The notes below the pieces were generated by a model that did no database searches, was not told the DNA's origin, and saw only the letters and a list, made by a program, of their open reading frames with translations. Shown in pieces: positions 23,881 to 29,676 of a stretch of 30,551 nucleotides of DNA. The position numbers and the translations under genes were made by a program. Numbering within the stretch: the first letter of the stretch is position 1; each line of letters begins with the position of its first letter. Where the stretch lies: IMG/VR virus record IMGVR_UViG_3300023276_000024, positions 1 through 30,551 of that record. One strand, written 5' to 3'. Source of the DNA: a virus.

Positions 23881-24195
23881 ATGGAGGGGATGGAGGCTAC
23901 TTTTATTTTAAAAGATGTTATTTACATAGTTGTGGGAGTTGGCTCTGCTTTGGGCTTCTATTGGAAAATGGTTATTAGCGACAATAGGCAAGACGATAAG
24001 ATTAAACAGATGAAGAAAGACATAGAAAAGAATGAATCTGTAATGTTTAAGAAGTTCTCAGGCATACATTCACGAATGGAAAAGAACGAGGAGAAAACTA
24101 AAGAAACTAACGACATCTTTAATAAAGAAATAAACGAGGTTAAAATAGGCATCTCCACAATTAACGGAAAGTTAGACATTCTAATAAACAAATAA
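23881..24195 (+). CDS. membrane-anchored coiled-coil protein (holin-related)
   Basis: 104 residues: one hydrophobic helix (VIYIVVGVGSALGFYWKMVI, about 13-32) and then a long charged coiled coil (KQMKKDIEKNESVMFKKF). This is like XhlA-type holin partners. It overlaps the endolysin start (TAATG). A second ATG at 23890 could also be the start. Confidence 0.6.
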   Translation: MEGMEATFILKDVIYIVVGVGSALGFYWKMVISDNRQDDKIKQMKKDIEKNESVMFKKFSGIHSRMEKNEEKTKETNDIFNKEINEVKIGISTINGKLDILINK

Positions 24196-24629
24196 TGTAT
24201 AGATTTAGCAAAAGAAGTTTAGAACGTATTGAAGGGATAAACCCTTTATTAATTACTATTTTAAAAGAAGCTATTAAAGACAGCCCTTATGACTTTGGCA
24301 TTCCTAGAGATGGAGGCTTTAGAACCTACAGAAGGCAGGAAGAGCTTTACGCTAGAGGTAGAACTACAAATGAGTTAATTGAAAAGGGTATTGTAGGCAT
24401 AGAGGGTAGACCTGACAAAAGCAGGATTACATGGACACTTAAAAGCTATCACATGACTGGAAATGCAGTAGATATATACTGCTACTTTGATAATCGGGCA
24501 AATTGGGATTTAAAGTACTTAGAACCGATAGCAAAACATTTAATAGAAGTAGCGGCAAAGCATGGAGTAATTTTAAGTTGGGGTCAAGACCTTTGGGGTA
24601 AGGATGGCGCACATTTTCAAATAGATTAA
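24195..24629 (+). CDS. endolysin, M15 L-alanyl-D-glutamate-type peptidase
   Basis: 144 residues with the zinc site of M15C/VanY-like peptidases: H86 in SYHMTGNAVDI, D93, and H140 in DGAHFQ. GGFRTYRRQEELYARGRT near 40-57 is the family's conserved N-terminal turn. It cuts peptide bonds in cell-wall peptidoglycan to release progeny. Length is close to the T5 endolysin (137). No signal peptide, so it needs a holin to cross the membrane. Confidence 0.9.
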   Translation: MYRFSKRSLERIEGINPLLITILKEAIKDSPYDFGIPRDGGFRTYRRQEELYARGRTTNELIEKGIVGIEGRPDKSRITWTLKSYHMTGNAVDIYCYFDNRANWDLKYLEPIAKHLIEVAAKHGVILSWGQDLWGKDGAHFQID

Positions 24630-24631
24630 TA

Positions 24632-24647
24632 GTAACTTATAAGTTAC
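24632..24647. repeat. 16-bp perfect palindrome GTAACTTATAAGTTAC
   Basis: Perfectly self-complementary, in the gap between the endolysin and the holin-like gene. It shares its arms with the 15-bp palindrome at 18123. No T tract follows, so a terminator is unlikely; a protein-binding site is preferred. Confidence 0.5.
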
Positions 24648-24679
24648 ATATACATATAATTTAATTTAAAAAAGCATAC

Positions 24680-24859
24680 ATGAAAGGAAAAATAGATAAA
24701 TTTTTAGGGTATTTTATTAGTAAGAAGCTGAGCGTTTTTATAGTTGCTAGTTTCTTTGTAGGGTTCGGAATGATAGCTTCTACTGAGTGGGTAGATGTCG
24801 CAGTTCTTTACATAGGAGGCCAGGCGGTTGTAGATGCTGTAGCTAAATTAAGAAAGTGA
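24680..24859 (+). CDS. small holin-like membrane protein (59 aa)
   Basis: MKGKIDKFLGYFISKKLSVF, then IVASFFVGFGMIAST and DVAVLYIGGQAVVDAVA: one strong and one weaker membrane helix with a charged end (KLRK). It lies in the lysis cassette and overlaps the next GTG start. A holin or antiholin is likely. Confidence 0.6.
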   Translation: MKGKIDKFLGYFISKKLSVFIVASFFVGFGMIASTEWVDVAVLYIGGQAVVDAVAKLRK

Positions 24860-25281
24860 AAGGCTTAATACTTATACTTATATTTCTAACATCCTGCTCT
24901 CCACAAAACAGACTTAATAGAAAAGTAAAGAGAGCAGAGAATTACGCTTATAAACATGGGTTAGTTATTAAAGATACTATTAAGGTAGTTGATACTGTAG
25001 TAATAAACAACTATAGAATAGACACGCTAAACACATTTACAAGACACGACAGCACCGTAGTTTTTAATACGGACAAAGTATATCTAAAGTATTTTTACGA
25101 CACTCTAAGGCAAGAGATTTATCACGAGGTCGAATGTAGAGGAGATACAATAATTAGAGAGGTATTAGTCCCAGTTGATAAGGTCAAAGTAATAGAAAAG
25201 GATAATAGGTATATGATTATTTTGATTGTCTTATTAGCTGCTTTGTTTTTTGTAATTCTCAGGAAAAATTATGTAAGATAG
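24856..25281 (+). CDS. unimolecular spanin (u-spanin) candidate
   Basis: 141 residues with a lipoprotein signal at the N-terminus (LILIFLTSC, with C14 as the lipidated residue) and one transmembrane helix at the C-terminus (MIILIVLLAALFFVIL, about 120-135). The middle is charged and soluble. This is the layout of T1-type u-spanins, which link outer and inner membranes and fuse them in the last step of lysis. The start is GTG, overlapping the holin-like gene by 4 bases. A plain lipoprotein is the alternative. Confidence 0.7.
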   Translation: MKGLILILIFLTSCSPQNRLNRKVKRAENYAYKHGLVIKDTIKVVDTVVINNYRIDTLNTFTRHDSTVVFNTDKVYLKYFYDTLRQEIYHEVECRGDTIIREVLVPVDKVKVIEKDNRYMIILIVLLAALFFVILRKNYVR

Positions 25282-25287
25282 ATTTAG

Positions 25288-25295
25288 TATATTTA
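25288..25295 (+). promoter_or_regulatory. -7 box of the metallophosphoesterase gene
   Basis: TATATTTA, with the same TTTAGTATATTT context as the box at 2786. It lies 20 bases before the ATG at 25316, with an AAATTAAAAACT leader. It separates this gene from the lysis cassette. Confidence 0.6.
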
Positions 25296-25315
25296 CGCAA
25301 ATTAAAAACTAGATT

Positions 25316-26365
25316 ATGCAGCATAGAAACACTAAAAGACTAAGGCTAAAAGATGACGAGTTCGACCTTATCCAAAAGTACAGAAGGATAAAAGAGGAAA
25401 GTATAGCAGCAGGGATTAATCCAGACGATGTTAAACATGGATGGCTTAAAACAGATAAGAGTAGTCTGTTCTTTAAGAACCCAAACTTTAAGACAGAAGA
25501 AAAGAATAAATTTGCTGAGGACTTAATAAAAGAGCTAGAACAATACTCTCCAAATTATCCAACTATAAAAAGAACTAAATCTAATGATGGGCATTTACTA
25601 GTAATTGATATAGCCGACTTGCATATAAACAAGTATGCAGAAGCTCACTTAACAGGAGCAGACTATAATAGTAAGATAGCAGTAGATAGAGCAATAGAAG
25701 GAACTAAAGGACTTATTCAAAAAGCTAGTGGCTTTAATATTGAAAAGGTTGTATTTGTAATAGGTAACGATGTATTAAATACAGATAATCTTTCTAGGTC
25801 AACTACTAAATTTACTCCACAGGATACGGATGTTAATTGGTTTAAAGCCTTTAATATTGCAAAGGATTGTTATATTAAATGTATAGAGTTATGTATGCAG
25901 GTTGCAAATGTAGACATAATCCATTGCCCTAGTAACCATGACGAAATGAGTGGTTGTCTTTTAGCTTCTGTATTATCTGCATGGTTTAGAAAGAGTAAAA
26001 ATATTACATTCGACATAAGCCCAAAGTATAGAAAGTACTACCAGTTCTATAATTCAATGCTAGAGTTTGAACATGGACACAAAGGCAAAATGTTAAACCT
26101 ACCTTTACAAATGGCTAACGAACAGCCACAGATGTGGGCAAGCACTAAGTTTAGATATGCTTATCTGCACCATGTACACCACCAAGACAAGACACAATTC
26201 AAATCTGGTAAAGATTTTACAGGATGCAATGTAACTTATTTACGTTCTCCTAGCTCAGCAGATTTATGGCACGCAGAAAGTGGGTATAGTAATATGGTTG
26301 CTTGCGAGGGCTTTCTACATTCTAAAGACATGGGTAGAGTTTCACACATAACACATTATTTTTAA
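25316..26365 (+). CDS. calcineurin-like metallophosphoesterase
   Basis: 349 residues with the metal-binding motifs in order: D101-L-H103 (IADLHIN), G150-N-D152, N207-H-D209 (SNHDE), H253-G-H255, and HHVHH at 285-289. An ~90-residue helical domain precedes them. It may cut a phosphodiester in nucleic acid or a nucleotide signal. It has its own promoter and stands between lysis and replication genes. The substrate cannot be inferred. Confidence 0.8.
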   Translation: MQHRNTKRLRLKDDEFDLIQKYRRIKEESIAAGINPDDVKHGWLKTDKSSLFFKNPNFKTEEKNKFAEDLIKELEQYSPNYPTIKRTKSNDGHLLVIDIADLHINKYAEAHLTGADYNSKIAVDRAIEGTKGLIQKASGFNIEKVVFVIGNDVLNTDNLSRSTTKFTPQDTDVNWFKAFNIAKDCYIKCIELCMQVANVDIIHCPSNHDEMSGCLLASVLSAWFRKSKNITFDISPKYRKYYQFYNSMLEFEHGHKGKMLNLPLQMANEQPQMWASTKFRYAYLHHVHHQDKTQFKSGKDFTGCNVTYLRSPSSADLWHAESGYSNMVACEGFLHSKDMGRVSHITHYF

Positions 26366-26457
26366 TGATACGAATAGAACTATCGGATAATGAAATAGAG
26401 TATAGTACTTACTTTCCTATTGACGACCCCCACGACATAATGTATAGCTTTGAATAA
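26365..26457 (+). CDS. possible minigene (30 aa)
   Basis: MIRIELSDNEIEYSTYFPID, then DPHDIMYSFE. Begins by TAATG overlap with the previous stop. Acidic and short; the coupled start is the main support. Confidence 0.4.
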   Translation: MIRIELSDNEIEYSTYFPIDDPHDIMYSFE

Positions 26458-26547
26458 ATGGTAAGAATGTACACCAAAGCAGACCTAGAAGTTGACAGCT
26501 ATATTCTACAGAGAGCAAAAGAAATTAAATTAAAAAATAGTAATTAA
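26458..26547 (+). CDS. possible minigene (29 aa)
   Basis: MVRMYTKADLEVDSYILQR, then AKEIKLKNSN. Directly follows the previous stop. It looks like one helix; function unknown. Confidence 0.4.
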   Translation: MVRMYTKADLEVDSYILQRAKEIKLKNSN

Positions 26548-26558
26548 AATAAAAGGGT

Positions 26559-26566
26559 TATATTTA
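26559..26566 (+). promoter_or_regulatory. weak promoter box TATATTTA
   Basis: TATATTTA preceded by GGGT. Only ~32 bases separate it from the terminator hairpin, so a transcript from here would be a ~60-nt RNA. There is no TTG at the -33 position, so this may be a chance match. Confidence 0.3.
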
Positions 26567-26597
26567 CAGCTTCATAGTTAGTTTTAGTTTGGTTCGG

Positions 26598-26632
26598 GAG
26601 GGATAGCATTAATTTGTTATCCTTCTTTTTTT
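26598..26632 (+). terminator. intrinsic terminator after the phosphoesterase operon
   Basis: GAGGGATAGCA (26598-26608) pairs with TGTTATCCTTC (26615-26625), 11 bp including two G-T pairs, 6-nt loop, and seven T (26626-26632). It closes the operon that starts at 25288. Confidence 0.85.
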
Positions 26633-26679
26633 GCTTAATTTTAAAAATAAGTACTTAAAAATTTTTTTATTCGAAAACT

Positions 26680-26687
26680 TATATTTA
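26680..26687 (+). promoter_or_regulatory. -7 box of the recombination/replication operon
   Basis: TATATTTA directly after the terminator, in an AT-rich stretch 36 bases before the ATG at 26723. It would start the early genes that follow. The match is good at TATATTT but has A instead of G at the end. Confidence 0.5.
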
Positions 26688-26722
26688 ATATTGTTGAAAA
26701 CTTATTAACTAAATTAAACACT

Positions 26723-26908
26723 ATGGAAAAGAAAAGATTAAATGACATTAACACTTTTATGTCAACAGACACTAACGAAACTATACTACAAGGTACTGAC
26801 GAATATGGCGAGGAGTTCAGTATTACATTTGATACTATCGAACTACTAGACTGGCTAGATATTGAACACATGAAAAACAAAGCTAAAACTTATATTAACA
26901 ATCTTTAA
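26723..26908 (+). CDS. small acidic protein (61 aa), first of the early operon
   Basis: MEKKRLNDINTFMSTDTN, then FDTIELLDWLDIEHMKNK. It is acidic with a helical end. It stands first after promoter and terminator. Family unknown. An antisense ORF over it lacks a start context. Confidence 0.6.
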   Translation: MEKKRLNDINTFMSTDTNETILQGTDEYGEEFSITFDTIELLDWLDIEHMKNKAKTYINNL

Positions 26909-26918
26909 AACTAGAACT

Positions 26919-27005
26919 ATGAAAAACAAAGCAGCATTAATATCCTTTTGGGATAACTTCAATACAGAGCTATATTATAAATATCTTAAAGCTAGACAGA
27001 AATGA
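26919..27005 (+). CDS. possible minigene (28 aa)
   Basis: MKNKAALISFWDNFNTELYY, then KYLKARQK. ATGA-type overlap with the next ORF (27002) suggests coupling. Helical; function unknown. Confidence 0.45.
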   Translation: MKNKAALISFWDNFNTELYYKYLKARQK

Positions 27006-27187
27006 AACAGAAACTAACTCACTCGCTTTACGAAGCTAAGAAAGTACAGAAAGACTTATACGAAGTATGTACTACCAACTACTGGAATAACGGAACTTAT
27101 ACAGTAAAAGATATTTCACACCACAGTACAGAGCGAGAAGCTCAGGAACAAAAAGAAATTAATAAACATAAAAACCAAATCAAATGA
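27002..27187 (+). CDS. small hypothetical protein (61 aa)
   Basis: MKQKLTHSLYEAKKVQKDLY, then EREAQEQKEINKHKNQIK. Charged and helical, coupled to the ERF gene by ATGA overlap. Not recognised. Confidence 0.55.
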   Translation: MKQKLTHSLYEAKKVQKDLYEVCTTNYWNNGTYTVKDISHHSTEREAQEQKEINKHKNQIK

Positions 27188-27696
27188 AAAACTTACTAAA
27201 ATCATTATCGGAATTTCAGAATGAAGTACCAACTATCCACGAGGAAACAAAAGGTTTCAATTACACTTATTCAAACCTCAACTCTATTTTTAAAGTAATT
27301 AAACCACTATTAAAAAAACATGGCTTAGGCTTCTACCAAAACTTAGATGCACGTAGTTTAGTTACTACTGTCTTTCACGTAGAAAGCGGAGAGCAAATAC
27401 AGAGCAGCTCTGCAATACCTGAAGTAACTCTTAAAGGAATGAATGACTTCCAAACTTTGGGAAGTGGTATAACCTATTTAAGACGTTACAGCCTTAGCAC
27501 AATTTTAGGGCTTATCACAGATAAGGATGTAGATGCCTGTGGAACTCAAGAAACTAAGCCAGTAGGTAAAAAACCCTTCACAGCTAAAGATGCAGTAGCA
27601 GAGAAGCTAAAGGGTACTGAGGGCAAAGACTTAAAAGATAAGTACATCTGTACAAACATTCAGATAGCTAAGTATAACGAATTAAAAACTAAGTAA
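27184..27696 (+). CDS. ERF-family single-strand annealing protein
   Basis: 170 residues. FNYTYSNLNSIFKVIKPLLK, then a beta part and LGSGITYLRRYSLSTILGL match the ERF superfamily core, which anneals complementary DNA strands in recombination and replication. It lies near the exonuclease at 27869, its usual partner. The C-terminal ~35 residues are variable and charged. It is shorter than P22 Erf (204), but the core is complete. Confidence 0.85.
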   Translation: MKNLLKSLSEFQNEVPTIHEETKGFNYTYSNLNSIFKVIKPLLKKHGLGFYQNLDARSLVTTVFHVESGEQIQSSSAIPEVTLKGMNDFQTLGSGITYLRRYSLSTILGLITDKDVDACGTQETKPVGKKPFTAKDAVAEKLKGTEGKDLKDKYICTNIQIAKYNELKTK

Positions 27697-27872
27697 TGGA
27701 AACTATATTAAGAAGTGAACTGGAAACAGCAGACAAAAGAATAATAGTATTAGAAAGTACTATAGATACTTATAAGCGAATACTAGATGCTCAAGATGAA
27801 CGAATAGAACTAATGGAGAAAAGCCATAAGTTTGAATTAGAAAACTATTACACTAAAAACACAGAACTATGA
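27696..27872 (+). CDS. small coiled-coil protein (58 aa)
   Basis: METILRSELETADKRIIVLE, then LDAQDERIELMEKSHKFELE: a strong heptad-like pattern over most of its length. It overlaps both neighbours (TAATG and ATGA), between annealing protein and nuclease. It may bridge them; this is a guess from position. Confidence 0.6.
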   Translation: METILRSELETADKRIIVLESTIDTYKRILDAQDERIELMEKSHKFELENYYTKNTEL

Positions 27873-28507
27873 AAATAAGATGCAGCGCACTAGGTAAAAT
27901 AATGACAAACCCTAGAGCTAAAAGTGAAACATTGTCAGCAGGTTGCAAGACCTATATAAAAGAATTAGTAAAAGAGGATTTGTTTGGTTACAAGTCTACA
28001 ATAGATTCTAAATACCTAACCAAAGGAATAGACTTAGAAGATACCTCTATCGACCTTTACAATGAAGTGCATGGTACTTTGTATCTAAAGAACACAGAAA
28101 GGCTCTCTAACGAGTTTATAACAGGCGAGTGTGATATTAATGCAGAGGATAAGATAATAGATATTAAGACATCTTGGAGTTTAGAAACTTTTCCTGCTGC
28201 TGTAGATGACATTAATAACAAAGATTACGAATGGCAACTACGTTCTTATATGTGGCTCTACGATAAGCCTAAAGCAGAACTCGCTTACTGTATGGTTTCA
28301 ACTCCAGACTACTTATTAAAAGACTGGGATAATTATAAGATACACAAAGTTGATAAGTTCGACCCATTTCTAAGAGTTACTACTATTTCATTTGAACGTG
28401 ATACAGAAAAGGAGCAACTAATAAAAGAGCGAGTAATAGAATGCGGAAAGTTTTACATTGAGTACAGAGATTCGATTCTAAACAAGCAATTAATACTAAG
28501 CGAATGA
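27869..28507 (+). CDS. YqaJ/lambda-exo-like PD-(D/E)XK nuclease
   Basis: 212 residues. E57 in KGIDLEDTSID, D89 in GECDIN, D98-x-K100 in IIDIKTSW and Q123 in EWQLRSYMWLY form the nuclease core of the YqaJ/lambda exonuclease family. It would chew one strand of double-stranded DNA ends so that the ERF protein can anneal the single strand. The order annealing protein, coiled coil, nuclease and the overlaps support a recombination module. Confidence 0.8.
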   Translation: MKIRCSALGKIMTNPRAKSETLSAGCKTYIKELVKEDLFGYKSTIDSKYLTKGIDLEDTSIDLYNEVHGTLYLKNTERLSNEFITGECDINAEDKIIDIKTSWSLETFPAAVDDINNKDYEWQLRSYMWLYDKPKAELAYCMVSTPDYLLKDWDNYKIHKVDKFDPFLRVTTISFERDTEKEQLIKERVIECGKFYIEYRDSILNKQLILSE

Positions 28508-28725
28508 GAAAGGAGGATAGATATAAACCTTACATTTACAAGACTAGAAATAAACAAGGAAAGCTAGAGGAGTATAGTAGGTACTACAAGACTAAAAGAG
28601 AAGCTGTGTACTGGTATAAGACTCAGGGCAAATGGCTAGAAAAACACCTCAACAGAAAACTAATATTAATCGACACAGATATAAACTTATTCACTTATGT
28701 ACCACGCGCACTACTTAACAGATAA
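28504..28725 (+). CDS. small basic hypothetical protein (73 aa)
   Basis: MRKEDRYKPYIYKTRNKQGK, then YYKTKREAVYWYKTQGKWLE. Rich in Tyr, Lys and Arg, like a small nucleic acid-binding protein. ATGA overlap with the nuclease and a 29-base overlap with the next gene. Confidence 0.6.
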   Translation: MRKEDRYKPYIYKTRNKQGKLEEYSRYYKTKREAVYWYKTQGKWLEKHLNRKLILIDTDINLFTYVPRALLNR

Positions 28726-29095
28726 AGGAGTAAAGAGCTACCTTAAAACAATAGATGAGGAAGTCTATAGAAAATATAAACAAATGTATTTAAACAGAGA
28801 TAAACACATCGAGAATATATGCAGGATAGTATTTGCTTATTTTGATGTGCCACTAGAAAAGATAAAAGAAAAGAACAGACAAGCTCAAATAATAAGAGCT
28901 AAACAATTTACTACTTATTTTCTAAGGCGAGAAGTAAACAAAACATCGTTAAACGAAATAGGTAAAATATTTGACTTGGATCACGCTACTATATTACATT
29001 CAATAAATAAGATAAAAGGAGTTATAGAAGTAGACAAAGAATATAGAAACTATCACAATGAGTTAAGCTCTAAGATGATGGAATTATATAAATAA
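28697..29095 (+). CDS. DnaA domain IV-like DNA-binding protein
   Basis: 132 residues. From about residue 36 it matches the DNA-binding domain IV of DnaA: IENICRIVFAYFDVPLEKIK, then QAQIIRAKQFTTYFLRRE and the signature DLDHATILHSINKI at 93-106. The AAA+ ATPase of real DnaA is missing. It may bind DnaA boxes to recruit or block the host initiator, or act at a phage origin. It stands just before SSB and other replication genes. Confidence 0.85.
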   Translation: MYHAHYLTDKGVKSYLKTIDEEVYRKYKQMYLNRDKHIENICRIVFAYFDVPLEKIKEKNRQAQIIRAKQFTTYFLRREVNKTSLNEIGKIFDLDHATILHSINKIKGVIEVDKEYRNYHNELSSKMMELYK

Positions 29096-29101
29096 AAATA
29101 G

Positions 29102-29109
29102 TATATTTG
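29102..29109 (+). promoter_or_regulatory. promoter box TATATTTG of the SSB gene
   Basis: TATATTTG in the context TAGTATATTTGTAA, 21 bases before the ATG at 29131. The leader (CAATTAAAAATTAAATT) is like those at 86 and 25315. No TTG is seen at -33. Confidence 0.65.
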
Positions 29110-29130
29110 TAACCAATTAAAAATTAAATT

Positions 29131-29472
29131 ATGGAATTAGAAGTAAAAGGAACTCTAACCAAAATAGGAGAAACAGTTACAGGAACTGGAAAGGATGGCA
29201 CGCCTTGGCAGAAGCTAACTTACACAGTAGAAACAGACCAAACGTATAACAACCTATACGCTTTTGAAGTATTCAGTCAAGAGAAAGTAGAGCAGTTTAA
29301 AAAATACAATACTGAGAATACTAAAGTTTGTGTAAAATTTAACGTCAGTACAAATGAATGGAAAGGTAAATATTTCACAACGTTGCAGTCTTGGAGATGC
29401 ACAAAAGACGATGCTCAGGATCCAAAGAAAGAGACTGTACAGGCTACGACAGAGGATGACTTACCCTTTTAA
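29131..29472 (+). CDS. ssb: single-stranded DNA-binding protein (DUF3127-like)
   Basis: 113 residues with an OB-like run of strands (MELEVKGTLTKIGETVTGTG; WQKLTYTVETDQTYNNLYAF; KGKYFTTLQSWRC), then an acidic tail ending EDDLPF, the typical SSB C-terminal tip that binds replication partners. DUF3127 is the Bacteroidota phage form of this fold. It would protect single strands during replication and recombination. Confidence 0.85.
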   Translation: MELEVKGTLTKIGETVTGTGKDGTPWQKLTYTVETDQTYNNLYAFEVFSQEKVEQFKKYNTENTKVCVKFNVSTNEWKGKYFTTLQSWRCTKDDAQDPKKETVQATTEDDLPF

Positions 29473-29520
29473 GAAGGTAATACAATTATTTTTAAGCAGA
29501 GGATACAAAATAAAATAGCT

Positions 29521-29528
29521 TATATTTG
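29521..29528 (+). promoter_or_regulatory. promoter box TATATTTG of the structured RNA
   Basis: Perfect TAnnTTTG box, 49 bases after the SSB stop. Transcription is predicted to start within TACAACTAA directly downstream. It is the only one of the four leader copies with a perfect box. Confidence 0.7.
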
Positions 29529-29529
29529 T

Positions 29530-29560
29530 ACAACTAAGGAAATTTATTACAATAGATAAT
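29530..29560 (+). promoter_or_regulatory. bipartite leader, copy C, ending at ATG-TAG
   Basis: ACAACTAA (29530-29537), 11 nt, ACAATAGATAAT (29549-29560), then ATG (29561-29563) immediately followed by TAG. Unlike the other copies it does not open a gene. The ATG-TAG lies on the 5' side of hairpin P1. Confidence 0.7.
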
Positions 29561-29608
29561 ATGTAGGCTGAACCGCAAAAGCAGCTACACATAAATATTA
29601 ATAAGATT

Positions 29609-29664
29609 AAACCCTTTAATGGTTAGTAGAGTTGCGGTCTCGAAAGCTATTAAAGGGTTTTTTT
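29609..29664 (+). terminator. terminator hairpin of the structured RNA
   Basis: 12-bp perfect stem (29609-29620 with 29649-29660) around a structured 28-nt inside, followed by a T tract to 29664. It ends 12 bases before the ATG of the replication gene, so it can attenuate that operon. Confidence 0.75.
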
Positions 29665-29676
29665 ATACACAATATT

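Larger units (their letters stand above)
29530..29664 (+). ncRNA. predicted structured RNA with kissing loop and terminator
   Basis: About 135 nt between a strong promoter box and a T tract, with no ORF. Hairpin P1: TGTA-(G)-GCTG (29562-29570) pairs with CAGC-TACA (29582-29589), with loop AACCGCAAAAG. Hairpin P2: AAACCCTTTAAT (29609-29620) pairs with ATTAAAGGGTTT (29649-29660), extended by GGTT/AGCT-type pairs including wobbles, then GAG/CTC (29629-29631 with 29639-29641) closing the 7-nt loop TTGCGGT. That loop is the exact reverse complement of ACCGCAA (29572-29578) in the P1 loop. Could be an sRNA, an attenuator for the replication genes or an origin-linked RNA. Confidence 0.7.

Noticed and set aside
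29621-29648. tRNA-like look of the inside of hairpin P2 (GGTTAG...TCTCGAAAGC)
   Set aside because: No acceptor stem, CCA or T arm around it; the bases are used by the P2 stem and the kissing loop.
29632-29676. Earlier TTG start for the replication protein
   Set aside because: It would translate the terminator loop, 3' stem and T tract; the ATG at 29677 gives the typical family N-terminus.
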